From positions 1 to 54,398 of the forward strand of contig JAEYTM010000341.1 of assembly GCA_023434015.1 (NCBI GenBank): a DNA stretch of 54,398 nt, written 5' to 3'. Below are positions 43,735-53,752 of the stretch, piece after piece. This DNA comes from Pseudomonadota bacterium (GTDB lineage: Bacteria; Pseudomonadota; Alphaproteobacteria; Caulobacterales; Caulobacteraceae). The position numbers and the translations under genes were made by a program. Below the pieces are notes generated by a model. That model was given only the letters and a program-made list of their open reading frames with translations, was not told where the DNA came from and made no database searches. The stretch's first letter is position 1, and the number at the start of each line of letters is the position of its first letter.

Positions 43735-44424
43735 ATGCTCACGCGCAAGCAGCACGAATTGCTCATGTTCATCCACGAGCGGATCAAGGAATCCGGCGTG
43801 TCTCCCTCCTTCGACGAGATGAAGGAAGCGCTGGACCTGGCGTCCAAGTCGGGGATTCACCGCCTGATCACCGCTCTGGAGGAGCGCGGCTTCCTGCGCC
43901 GCCTGCCCCATCGCGCCCGGGCTCTGGAGGTGGTGAAGCTTCCGCAACAGGCGACGACGGCCGCCCCGCCCAAGGGGCGCGCCCCGTTCAAGCCGCAGCT
44001 GGTCGAGCCGGGCGAGCCGATGCCTTCGGCGGCCAACGACAGCCGCGAACTGCCGATCCTGGGCCGCATCGCCGCCGGGACTCCGATCGAAGCGATCCAG
44101 CAGGAGCGCGACCGGATTCCGGTCCCGGAAACCATGCTTGGGGCCGGCGAGCATTTCGTCCTCGAGATCCAGGGCGACTCGATGATCAACGCCGGCATCC
44201 TCGACGGTGACTATGTGGTCATCCGCAAGACCGACAGCGCCAATTCCGGCGACATCGTCGTCGCCCTGGTGATGGGCGAGGAAGCCACCCTCAAGCGCCT
44301 GCGCCGCAAGGGCGCCTCCATCGCCTTGGAGGCCGCCAATCCGCTGTACGAGACCCGAATCTTCGGTCCCGACCAGGTGTCGGTGCAGGGCCGTCTGGTC
44401 GGGCTGATCCGCCGCTACCACTAA
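43735..44424 (+). CDS. lexA: SOS repressor LexA
   Basis: The 229-residue repressor has the N-terminal winged helix (MLTRKQHELLMFIHERIKE, SPSFDEMKEAL), a Pro-rich linker (about 70-100), the self-cleavage bond Ala114-Gly115, catalytic Ser149 (GDSM) and Lys187 (ATLKRL). RecA-stimulated cleavage would lift repression of SOS genes. An exact SOS box precedes it. It overlaps comEC by four bases in a convergent CTAA. Confidence 0.96.
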   Translation: MLTRKQHELLMFIHERIKESGVSPSFDEMKEALDLASKSGIHRLITALEERGFLRRLPHRARALEVVKLPQQATTAAPPKGRAPFKPQLVEPGEPMPSAANDSRELPILGRIAAGTPIEAIQQERDRIPVPETMLGAGEHFVLEIQGDSMINAGILDGDYVVIRKTDSANSGDIVVALVMGEEATLKRLRRKGASIALEAANPLYETRIFGPDQVSVQGRLVGLIRRYH

Positions 44425-46643
44425 GCCCGCGGATCGGGACCCCAGGTCCAGGGCCTGCGTCCGCGCAGGTCCTGCGTCCACACCACCCGCCATTGGCCGT
44501 CCGGACGCCGGTAGAGTTCGGCCGCGCCGCCACGGGCGAAATCCTCGCCGGTCAGGACGAGGCGCGCCCGGCAATCCGCGGGACGCCCGGCGTTGCGTAT
44601 CACCACCACCTCAGCATCTTGGCACAGCGCCGCCATGCGCCCCGTCTTCAGAGGGCGGCGCAGGTTCCAGGCCGCCGCCAGCCTGACCGGAGCGCCTACC
44701 TCTGGTCCGCAACTCCAGGCGTCGCAGTCAAAGCCACGCTCGGCGGGAGCCCCGACAGGCGTCAGCCCGCGGCGTCGCGCCCATAGCTCGGCGCCGAACA
44801 GCTTCACCTCGGGGCGCAGGAGGACGGCTTCGCGACCGGCCCGCACTGCGGCGGTCGCCCCGTCGGCGCTCACCCAGGCGTCGGGCGCGGTCGGCTTGGG
44901 GACCAGAAGCACGGCCAAGGCGAACGGGACGCCGGCCCAGCGCAAAGGCCCCTTCCAGAGGCACAGCCACAAAAGCCCGAGAAAGGCGGCGGGCAAGGTC
45001 CATACCGGGCCGCTGGCCACCACCATCTGCGCATAGGGCGCATTGGCGGCCGCCGAAGCGATGCGGTTCATCAGGTCGATGGCGAAGCCGGCCACGGCCA
45101 GCGGCGCCTCGCCAAGCCCGAACGGGGTCAGGGCCGCCCCGACGGCCAGTCCGGGCATCATCAGGAACGACGAGATCGGCGCGACGGCGAGGTTGGAGGC
45201 CAGGCCCCAGGTCGCGACCCGGTTGAAGTGCTGCATGGCGAACGGGCCGGTGGCGAGGCCCGCCACGAAGCTCGCTGCCAGGCTCGCCGCCGTCCAGGTC
45301 GCCGCCGCCTGGAAGACACGGATCGGCCAGGGCGCGTTGATCTCCCTGACAGGCCGGGGCCAAGCCTCCGCCAGGGCCACGAGAGCGGCGGTGGCCGCAA
45401 AGGACATCTGGAAGCCCGGTTCGGTGACCGCTTCGGGGTGCAGCAGCAGGACGCCCATGGCCGCCAGGGCGAGGGAGTGCAGGCTGATCGCTTGACGGTC
45501 CACGAGGATCGCCCCGAACGCCACCGCCGCCGTGACCGCCGCGCGCTCGGCCGGCGGCGGCGCGCCGGACAGGATCAGGTACCCCAGCACTGCCGACAGG
45601 CCGACCAGCGCCGCGACCTTCTTTCCGTGAACGCGCAACGCCAGCCACGGCCAGGCGGCGACGCCCAGCCGAACGGCGGCGAAGGTGAAGCCGCCGACGA
45701 TGGCCATGTGCAGGCCGGAGATCGAAATGATGTGCGCCAGACCGGCGGCGCGAAGGTCGTCCACCTGCTGGCGCGGGATGAACGCCTCGTGTCCCGTGGT
45801 CATGGCCGCCGCGAGACCGCCGCTTCCCGCACCCAGAACATCGACGATCCGCCGCGACAGCTCCCAGCGAACGGCGTTGACCTGCATGGTCAGGCGCAGG
45901 CGCCACGGCGGCCGGCGATCGGTCTGCCAGGTGCTCGGCGGGCCGAGGGCGAAGCCGACGCCGCCGACACTCTCGAAGAAGGCGTCCCGCGCGAAATCGT
46001 AGGAGCCGGGACTGGCCGGCGGCGGCGGCGCATTGATCACAGCCAGGAGACGCACCGGAGAACCCGGCGCCGGCAGGTGGGCGCCGGGGCGCAAGGTCAC
46101 CCGCACCCTGATCGGCGTGGCGTTGGCGGGCCAGTCGCCGATCCGCGCCGGGGCGATGAGCAGGCGCTGGCCGCCCTGTCCCGGACTGGCGATATCCACG
46201 ACCCATCCCTCCAGGCGCTGCGGGCCGGCCGCAGTTCCAGCCACCGGTGCGGAAACCCGCTCCGTGCGGATCTTGCTGATGGCGAAGCCGCCGGCGGCGC
46301 AGGCCACGAGCACCAGGGCGATAGTCGCGGACCGGCGGCCGGCCCAGCGCGCCGCCCCGACCAGCAGCCCGGTCGCCAAGGCCGCCGCCACCCACGCCAC
46401 CCAGGCCTGCGGCTCGACCGGCAAGGTGAAGTAGAGCGCCGCCCCGAGCCCCAGCGCCACCGGGGTCCACAGGGTCCAGCGGTCGACCTGCCGTTCCGCC
46501 TGGGCCTTGAGCCAGCCAACAATCGCGGCAAGGCTAGGACGGGCCGGGACGCGCGTGCTAAGAGGCGCCGCCCAGGCGCCGGCGTCGGCCGTCGCTGTCT
46601 CCCGAGGCCTTTCAAGCTCGATGTCCGACCGTCCCGTCGTCAC
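44421..46643 (-). CDS. comEC: ComEC/Rec2-family membrane protein without the metallo-hydrolase motif
   Basis: A roughly 740-residue inner-membrane channel candidate for DNA uptake. The first part is a pair of helices followed by a soluble DUF4131-type region; the central Competence domain has ISISGLHMAIVGGF near residue 310 and about ten helices (200-600). The C-terminal 130 residues have no HxHxDH motif, so the nuclease-like domain is absent or degenerate. The only ATG or GTG starts before the first helix lie inside gltX (GTG 46643; ATG 46673), so the 5' ends overlap. Confidence 0.88.
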   Translation of the reverse strand: MTTGRSDIELERPRETATADAGAWAAPLSTRVPARPSLAAIVGWLKAQAERQVDRWTLWTPVALGLGAALYFTLPVEPQAWVAWVAAALATGLLVGAARWAGRRSATIALVLVACAAGGFAISKIRTERVSAPVAGTAAGPQRLEGWVVDIASPGQGGQRLLIAPARIGDWPANATPIRVRVTLRPGAHLPAPGSPVRLLAVINAPPPPASPGSYDFARDAFFESVGGVGFALGPPSTWQTDRRPPWRLRLTMQVNAVRWELSRRIVDVLGAGSGGLAAAMTTGHEAFIPRQQVDDLRAAGLAHIISISGLHMAIVGGFTFAAVRLGVAAWPWLALRVHGKKVAALVGLSAVLGYLILSGAPPPAERAAVTAAVAFGAILVDRQAISLHSLALAAMGVLLLHPEAVTEPGFQMSFAATAALVALAEAWPRPVREINAPWPIRVFQAAATWTAASLAASFVAGLATGPFAMQHFNRVATWGLASNLAVAPISSFLMMPGLAVGAALTPFGLGEAPLAVAGFAIDLMNRIASAAANAPYAQMVVASGPVWTLPAAFLGLLWLCLWKGPLRWAGVPFALAVLLVPKPTAPDAWVSADGATAAVRAGREAVLLRPEVKLFGAELWARRRGLTPVGAPAERGFDCDAWSCGPEVGAPVRLAAAWNLRRPLKTGRMAALCQDAEVVVIRNAGRPADCRARLVLTGEDFARGGAAELYRRPDGQWRVVWTQDLRGRRPWTWGPDPRA

Positions 46644-48027
46644 CCGGATCGCCCCCTCGCCCACCGGCTCCATGCACATAGGCACGGCGAGAACGGCGCT
46701 TTTCAACTGGCTTTACGCGCGCCACACCGGCGGCCGGTACCTGCTGCGTATCGAGGACACCGACCGCGAACGCTCGACCGCCGACAACGTCCAGGTGATC
46801 TTCGACGGACTTAGCTGGCTGGGCCTGGAGGCCGATGAGCCGCCAGTGTTTCAGGCAACCCGCGCCGACCGCCATCGCGAGGTCGTCGAGCAGATGCTGG
46901 CGCGCGGTCGCGCCTATCGCGACTACATGACCGCGGAGGAGTTGGAGGCCGAGCGCGAGACCGCCCGCGCCGAGGGCCGCGTGGTCCGCTCGCCCTGGCG
47001 TGACGCGGCCCCGAACGACGCGCCCGATCGCCCCTTCGCCATCCGGCTGAAGGCGCCCCGCGACGGCGAGACCCTCGTCGAGGATCAGGTGAAGGGTCAG
47101 GTCCGTTTTCAGAACCGCGACCTGGACGACCTCATTCTGCTGCGCTCCGACGGCGCGCCGACCTACAACCTCGCCGTGGTTGTGGATGACCACGACATGG
47201 AGGTGACGCACGTCATCCGCGGCGACGACCACCTGAACAACGCCGCCCGTCAGACGCTGATCTATCAGGCGATGGATTGGGAGGTCCCGGTCTGGGCGCA
47301 CCTGCCGCTGATCCACGGTCCGGACGGCGCCAAGCTCTCCAAGCGACACGGGGCTCAGGCGGTCGGCGAGTTCGCCGACATGGGCTATCTGCCCGAAGCG
47401 CTGCGCAACTACCTGGCCAAGCTCGGATGGGGTCATGGCGACGACGAGATCTTCTCGGACGCCCAGGCCCAGACCTGGTTCGACATCAAGGACGTGGTCG
47501 GTGCGCCCGCCCGTCTGGACTGGGCCAAGCTCAACCACCTCAACAACCACTATATCCGCCAGGCCGACCCGGTTCGCCTGGCCGGGCTGGTCGCCGACGT
47601 TCTCAGGAGCCGCGGCTGGCCGGCGCGTGATGCGGAGCGGGAAATTCTCGAACGCACCATCCCGCTCGTGCGGGACGGCGCCAAGACGATCCTCGAACTC
47701 GCCGACGCCACGGTCTTCGCCCTCAAGCAACGTCCACTGGAGCTGCCCGAGAAGGCGCGCGGCATGCTCAACGACGAGACACGCGCGCGACTTTCACGGC
47801 TACGTGAAGGCCTCACCAGCGTCGCCGTCTGGACCGTCGCCGACCTGGAGGCTTATTTGCGCGCGTTCGCCGAGGCCGAGGGTGTCGGCATGGGCAAGTT
47901 CGGCCCCGCCCTGCGGGCGGTCCTGTCCGGCGGTTCGCCGGCGCCGGACCTCGCAGGCGCCCTGGTCGCACTGGGTGAGAGCGAGAGCCTTGGACGGCTT
48001 GACGATGCGCTTTCTCCCGTCACTTAA
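46621..48027 (+). CDS. gltX: Glutamyl-tRNA synthetase
   Basis: Class I synthetase (468 residues): RIAPSPTGSMHIGTART with the HIGH-type motif, IEDTDRERST, YNLAVVVDDHDM, VIRGDDHLNN and KLSKRHGA. Some alphaproteobacteria have two GltX forms, one of them acting on tRNA-Gln; this window cannot tell which. ATG at 46621 gives the family N-terminus; the frame is open upstream but lies over comEC. Confidence 0.96.
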   Translation: MSDRPVVTRIAPSPTGSMHIGTARTALFNWLYARHTGGRYLLRIEDTDRERSTADNVQVIFDGLSWLGLEADEPPVFQATRADRHREVVEQMLARGRAYRDYMTAEELEAERETARAEGRVVRSPWRDAAPNDAPDRPFAIRLKAPRDGETLVEDQVKGQVRFQNRDLDDLILLRSDGAPTYNLAVVVDDHDMEVTHVIRGDDHLNNAARQTLIYQAMDWEVPVWAHLPLIHGPDGAKLSKRHGAQAVGEFADMGYLPEALRNYLAKLGWGHGDDEIFSDAQAQTWFDIKDVVGAPARLDWAKLNHLNNHYIRQADPVRLAGLVADVLRSRGWPARDAEREILERTIPLVRDGAKTILELADATVFALKQRPLELPEKARGMLNDETRARLSRLREGLTSVAVWTVADLEAYLRAFAEAEGVGMGKFGPALRAVLSGGSPAPDLAGALVALGESESLGRLDDALSPVT

Positions 48028-48086
48028 CGCGCTATAAGCCCGCCTGACGGGACGAGCGTTCCAAAGTTTGTTTTGAGAGGGCTGGC

Positions 48087-49370
<1,284 letters not shown>

Positions 49371-49394
49371 GGCGTCGCCCCATCTGACGGAACG

Positions 49395-49423
49395 AGCCCG
49401 CGCCTCACCCGCGCGGGCTTTTT
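49395..49423 (+). terminator. Intrinsic terminator after gltA, overlapping the lpxB 3' end
   Basis: AGCCCGCGC and GCGCGGGCT form a perfect 9-bp stem with a 7-nt loop, followed by TTTTTC: a classic intrinsic terminator for gltA. Its right arm and T-run also encode the last LpxB residues and stop. Confidence 0.85.
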
Positions 49424-50589
49424 CCTGCCCGGTCGGTGAGGATGTCCAGCACGGCCGCCGCCGCCGCATCCGACGGATCGGGGCCGCCGCGCCCCATCCG
49501 GTCCAGAGCAGCCGACTGCGCGGCGACCTGCCCCTGCCGCAGCGCCGGATCGTCCAGGCGCAGCGCCACCTCCCGCGCCAGAGCGGGCCCATTGCAGTCG
49601 GCCTGGATCAGTTCCGGGGCGACGAACGCCTGCGCGGCGATGTTGAACAGCGTGATGAAGCGGGTGCGGATGAGCCGCTTCAGCAGGGCGTAGGTCACCG
49701 GCCCCAACCGATAGGCGACGACCATCGGCGCGCCGGCCAAGGCCAGTTCCGTGGTCACAGTGCCTGAACAGGCCAGAGCGACCGTCGCGGCCTTCATGGC
49801 GTCGAGCTTGGCGGTCTCACCCTCGACCACATGCGCGCGGTGCGGCCATCCCGCCACCCTGGATCGCACGGCGTCGGCAACCGTGGACGCCGCGTTCACC
49901 ACGACGTGCAGGCCGGGCCGCTCCGCCTTCAGCAGGCGGATCGCTGCCTCGAAGGGCGGGAGCATCCGATCGATCTCGCTCGGCCGGCTTCCGGGGAGCA
50001 CCAGCAGGATCGGATCGTCCGGCCCGGCGCCGATCTGGGCCCGCAGCCGCCCGGCGTCGGCCGTCGAGAAGTCGAGGCTCAGCGCCGCATTACCGACGAA
50101 GGTGACCGGCAGGCCTTCCGCCTCGAAGAACGGGGCGTCGAAGGCGTGGATCGTCAGCAGGTGGTCCACCGCCCGCGCAAGGGTCCTCGCCCGGCCGGGA
50201 CGGGTCGCCCACACCTGCGGCCCGACATATTTCACCAACGGCAGATCGGGATGGGCCTGCCGCAGGCGCCGGGCCACCCGGATCGTAAAGCCCCAGGAAT
50301 CGATCAGGATGGCGACATCCGGGTTCTCGCGCGCCGCCACGGCCACGGTGTCGTTCACCCGGCGCAGGATCCGGGGATAGGCCATCAGCCCCTCGGCCAG
50401 CCCCAGGATCGAGATCTCGGAGATATCGAAAGGGCTGTCGACGCCCTCGGCGGCCATTCGCTGTCCGCCGACGCCGACAAAGCGGACACCCTCCCCAAGC
50501 CGCCGCCTGAGCGCCTGCGCCAGCCCTGCGCCGCGGTCATCGCCCGACGCTTCCGCCGCCACCAGCATGACGGTCAGGGGGCGGCTCAC
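49405..50589 (-). CDS. lpxB: Lipid-A-disaccharide synthase
   Basis: Glycosyltransferase (394 residues) that joins lipid X and UDP-diacylglucosamine. Motifs: MLVAAEASGDDRGA, VGVGGQRMAAEG, LIDSWGFTIRVAR, YVGPQVWATRPGRA, FVGNAAL, LPGSRPSEI and ACSGTVTTELAL. The start is a GTG overlapping the lpxI stop (GTGA); the frame is open far upstream but that lies over lpxI. The 3' end contains the gltA terminator. Confidence 0.94.
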   Translation of the reverse strand: MSRPLTVMLVAAEASGDDRGAGLAQALRRRLGEGVRFVGVGGQRMAAEGVDSPFDISEISILGLAEGLMAYPRILRRVNDTVAVAARENPDVAILIDSWGFTIRVARRLRQAHPDLPLVKYVGPQVWATRPGRARTLARAVDHLLTIHAFDAPFFEAEGLPVTFVGNAALSLDFSTADAGRLRAQIGAGPDDPILLVLPGSRPSEIDRMLPPFEAAIRLLKAERPGLHVVVNAASTVADAVRSRVAGWPHRAHVVEGETAKLDAMKAATVALACSGTVTTELALAGAPMVVAYRLGPVTYALLKRLIRTRFITLFNIAAQAFVAPELIQADCNGPALAREVALRLDDPALRQGQVAAQSAALDRMGRGGPDPSDAAAAAVLDILTDRAGKSPRG

Positions 50590-51425
50590 GACCGTTCGGG
50601 CTCCACGCCCAAGATGAAGATCCCCAGTTCGTCCGCCAGGGCGATCACGGCCTCGCGGTCCAGCACCAGCAGGCGGCCCGTTTCGCCGATGATTCCGGCC
50701 AGGCCAGCGCGCGCGACACCGTGGACGGTTTCCAGGCCGATGGTCGGCAGGTCGACGCGGGTCTCCTGGATCGGCTTGGGAGCCTTGCCCAGCGCCCCCT
50801 CGCCGGCGCCAGGCGATCCGCGCACGGCGAGCGGAAGCGCAGCCACGCGCTCCAGCATCGCATCGGTGCCCTCCTGGGCTTCCACCGCGAGCACGAGGCC
50901 GCGACAGACGACCGCCGCCTGGCCGATATCGAGACGTCCGATCGTGCGGGCCACAGTCAGGGCGTGTTCCGCGTCGGCGCGCTGCTCCTCGCTGGGAGAT
51001 ATCCGTCCCAGCGGCCCCGCCGGCAGGCGAAGGTCCTGCATCACCTCGTGCGCGCCCTCGACCGAGAAGCCTTCCTTTTCGAACTCGCCGACCATCAGCC
51101 GCAGCAGGGCGTCGTCGCCCTTGCGCGCGGCGGCGATGGCGGCCGGCAGGACGGCCAGGCCGCGGATGTCCGGCATCAGGGCGGAGAAATCCGGACGGCT
51201 GACGATGCCGGCCAGGCACACCGCCTCGCAGCCAGCTTGCTTCAGCGCCTTGAAGCATTTGCCGAGTTCCGCCAGGCCGATTTCCACCCCGGCGTGGCGG
51301 GCCAGCCCCGCCCCCGCGAACCCCTTCAGGCGCACGACGAACAGCGGCCGGCCGGCCCGCTGGCAATAGTCGGCGATCTCGACGGGCAGAGATCCGGCCC
51401 CGGCGATCAGGCCGAGCTTCTTCAT
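50586..51425 (-). CDS. lpxI: UDP-2,3-diacylglucosamine pyrophosphatase LpxI
   Basis: The 279-residue LpxI (DUF1009) family enzyme cleaves UDP-diacylglucosamine to lipid X, the alphaproteobacterial replacement for LpxH. KLGLIAGAGSLPVEIA, FVVRLKGFA, GEFEKEGFSVEGAHEVM, LPAGPLG and RVDLPTIGLETV are visible. It overlaps lpxA by 1 nt (TGATG) and lpxB by 4 nt, in the order lpxA-lpxI-lpxB. Confidence 0.95.
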   Translation of the reverse strand: MKKLGLIAGAGSLPVEIADYCQRAGRPLFVVRLKGFAGAGLARHAGVEIGLAELGKCFKALKQAGCEAVCLAGIVSRPDFSALMPDIRGLAVLPAAIAAARKGDDALLRLMVGEFEKEGFSVEGAHEVMQDLRLPAGPLGRISPSEEQRADAEHALTVARTIGRLDIGQAAVVCRGLVLAVEAQEGTDAMLERVAALPLAVRGSPGAGEGALGKAPKPIQETRVDLPTIGLETVHGVARAGLAGIIGETGRLLVLDREAVIALADELGIFILGVEPERS

Positions 51426-52222
51426 CAGACTTCGCGTTCGGGCAGACAGAGCGGGCGGCTGGCGTCGGCGCGGATGAAATCGATGATTTCCATCACCTCC
51501 GGTGAGGCCGCATAGGTCTCAGCCGTGTCGTCGAGCCGCTCCTGGAAGGTGCCCTCGTTGGCGAACAGCAGGCGATAGGCCGCCCGCAGTGTGTTGATGG
51601 TTTCCCGGCTGAACCCGCGCCGTTTCAGCCCCACCAGGTTCAGGCCCTCGAGATGGGCGTGGTTGCCCCACACCGACCCGTAGGGGATCACGTCCTTCAC
51701 CACGGCCGCCAGGCCGCCGACCATGGCGTGGCGGCCGATGCGGGTGAACTGGTGAACCGCGGCCAGGCCCCCGACGATGACGAAATCCCCCACTTCGCAG
51801 TGACCGCCCAGCGTCGCCTGCTTGATCAGGATGACGTTGTCGCCGACCACGCAGTCGTGGCCGACGTGCGACTCGATCATATAGAGGCCGTTCGAACCGA
51901 CCCGGGTGATCCCGCCGCCCCGGACCGTGCCGATGTTCATGGTGGCGTGTTCACGGATGACGTTGCCGTCTCCGATCACCAGCCGCGTGTCCTCGCCATT
52001 GTAGGCGGTGTGCTGCGGCGGACCGCCCAGGACGCAGAACGGATGCACCTCGTTGTCGGCGCCGATCTCGGTCGAGCCCTCGATCACCACGTGCGATTTC
52101 AACCGCGTGCGCGGGCCGATCCGGGCGCGTTCGCCCACGATGCAGTAGGGGCCGATGCTGACGCCGTCAGCCAGCTCGGCGCCCTTGGCCACCAGGGCGG
52201 TGGGATGGATCTCGACGGCCAA
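51425..52222 (-). CDS. lpxA: UDP-GlcNAc acyltransferase
   Basis: First step of lipid A synthesis. The 265-residue trimer subunit is a left-handed beta-helix of hexapeptide repeats (LADGVSIGPYCIVG, GDNVILIKQATLGGHCEVGD) with catalytic-type His in ESHVGHDC, and ends with an alpha-helical domain (GFSRETINTLRAAYRLLF). It follows fabZ after 3 bp. Confidence 0.96.
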   Translation of the reverse strand: MAVEIHPTALVAKGAELADGVSIGPYCIVGERARIGPRTRLKSHVVIEGSTEIGADNEVHPFCVLGGPPQHTAYNGEDTRLVIGDGNVIREHATMNIGTVRGGGITRVGSNGLYMIESHVGHDCVVGDNVILIKQATLGGHCEVGDFVIVGGLAAVHQFTRIGRHAMVGGLAAVVKDVIPYGSVWGNHAHLEGLNLVGLKRRGFSRETINTLRAAYRLLFANEGTFQERLDDTAETYAASPEVMEIIDFIRADASRPLCLPEREV

Positions 52223-52225
52223 GCG

Positions 52226-52696
52226 TCAGGTCTCCACCACCATGGCGGCGAACTCGACTTCGGCCGCCAGCTTTTCGCCGACCAGGGCGCGCCCCCGGAA
52301 CTTGAAGATGTCGCCCCGGGCGCGGATCACCTCTACCGGCATCCGCACCACGTCGCCCGGCCGCACCGGCATGCGGAACCGGCAGTTGTCGAGCGACATG
52401 AACAGGATGGTCTTGCCGGCGACATCGACGTCCAGCGACTTCGACATCAGCACAGCGCCGGTCTGGGCGATGGCTTCGACGATCAGCACCCCGGGCATCA
52501 CCGGATAGCCCGGGAAGTGGCCCTGGAAGAACGGCTCGTTGAACGTCACGCATTTGATGCCGACGATCGACTGGCTCGGACGGTACTCCTCCGCCCGGTC
52601 GATCAGGAGGAAGGGGTAGCGATGCGGGATTCGGGCGAGGATCTCGGTGATGTCGATCTCAGCCGGGGATTCGTTCACCGGCGCCTTACGGCTCAT
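52226..52696 (-). CDS. fabZ: 3-hydroxyacyl-ACP dehydratase FabZ
   Basis: A hot-dog-fold enzyme (156 residues) of fatty-acid elongation. The core has IPHRYPFLLIDR, the catalytic His in GHFPGYPVMPGVLIVEAIAQ and RPGDVVRMPVEV. It sits between lpxD and lpxA as usual, overlapping lpxD by four bases (ATGA). Confidence 0.96.
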   Translation of the reverse strand: MSRKAPVNESPAEIDITEILARIPHRYPFLLIDRAEEYRPSQSIVGIKCVTFNEPFFQGHFPGYPVMPGVLIVEAIAQTGAVLMSKSLDVDVAGKTILFMSLDNCRFRMPVRPGDVVRMPVEVIRARGDIFKFRGRALVGEKLAAEVEFAAMVVET

Positions 52697-53712
52697 TCCT
52701 CAGCTCCGTCCTTACGGTTCGCCATCCTGGCGAGCCACGCGGTTTCCCGCATCCAACGCCGGATCGGCCGCGCGGGCATGCCGCCCCACGTCTCGCCGGC
52801 CGGTATATCCTTCATCACCCCCGACGCCGCGCCGATCCGGGCGCCATCGCCGATGGTCAGGTGGTCAGCGACGCCCGCACGCCCGCCGAACTGGGCGCCG
52901 TCGCCGATGATCACGCTGCCGGAAATGCCGGTGTGGGCCGCCATCACACAGTTGCGACCGACGCGCACGTTGTGGGCGATCTGCACGAAGTTGTCGATCT
53001 TGGTATTCTCGCCAATCACCGTGTCGTCGAAGGCGCCCCGGTCAACGCAGCTGTTGGCGCCGATGCTGACGCCGTCCTGCAGGATCACCCGGCCGAATTG
53101 AGGCATGTCGACCAGCCCTGAGGCGCCCATGGCGGCGCCAAATCCGGGCTCGCCGATGACGGCGCCGGCGAGGATCTTCACCCGGTCGCCGATCAGCGCG
53201 AAGCCGATGACCACATTGGCCGAGATCTCGCAGTCCCGACCGATGGCGACGCCAGGGCCCACGACCGTGTTGGCGCCGATCCGCGAGCCGCGGCCGACCT
53301 GAGCCCCTGCCCCCAGCACCACGCCGGGGCCGAGCACCGCGCCGTCCTCGACCCGGGCGTCGGGCGAGATGGCCGGGCCGGCGCCCGTGACCCGCGGTCG
53401 GTGCAGGCGATTGGCCGCCAAGGCGTAGGCCGCCTGAGGCGTGGGCGTCAGAAGGGCGACGCAGCCTTCGGGAACTTCCCCGGCCTCCCGGGGATGGACG
53501 AAGCAGGCCCCGGCCCTGGTCTGGCGAAGCGCCGCCACATGGCGGCGGTCCGACAGGAAGGTGACCGAGCCCGGCGCGGCCTGGGCCAGCACGGCGACGC
53601 GGTCGACGCTGCGGCCGGCGACGTCCGGGCGGACAGGCTGCGCTCCCGTCAGCCGAACGAGATCATCGAGGCTGACGGGGCCGAGGTCTTCGAAGAAGCG
53701 CGGATCGGGCAT
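52693..53712 (-). CDS. lpxD: UDP-3-O-acylglucosamine N-acyltransferase
   Basis: Third acylation step of lipid A. The 339-residue protein has an N-terminal uridine-binding domain (about 1-110) and a long beta-helix of hexapeptide repeats; the catalytic His is in QIAHNVRVG and the loop HTGISGSVIIGDGAQFGG follows. It lies 40 bp after the skp-like gene and overlaps fabZ. Confidence 0.95.
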   Translation of the reverse strand: MPDPRFFEDLGPVSLDDLVRLTGAQPVRPDVAGRSVDRVAVLAQAAPGSVTFLSDRRHVAALRQTRAGACFVHPREAGEVPEGCVALLTPTPQAAYALAANRLHRPRVTGAGPAISPDARVEDGAVLGPGVVLGAGAQVGRGSRIGANTVVGPGVAIGRDCEISANVVIGFALIGDRVKILAGAVIGEPGFGAAMGASGLVDMPQFGRVILQDGVSIGANSCVDRGAFDDTVIGENTKIDNFVQIAHNVRVGRNCVMAAHTGISGSVIIGDGAQFGGRAGVADHLTIGDGARIGAASGVMKDIPAGETWGGMPARPIRRWMRETAWLARMANRKDGAEE

Positions 53713-53752
53713 GAGGTGCGATCGACCCGCGCCTGACGAGGGTCGGGCTCTC

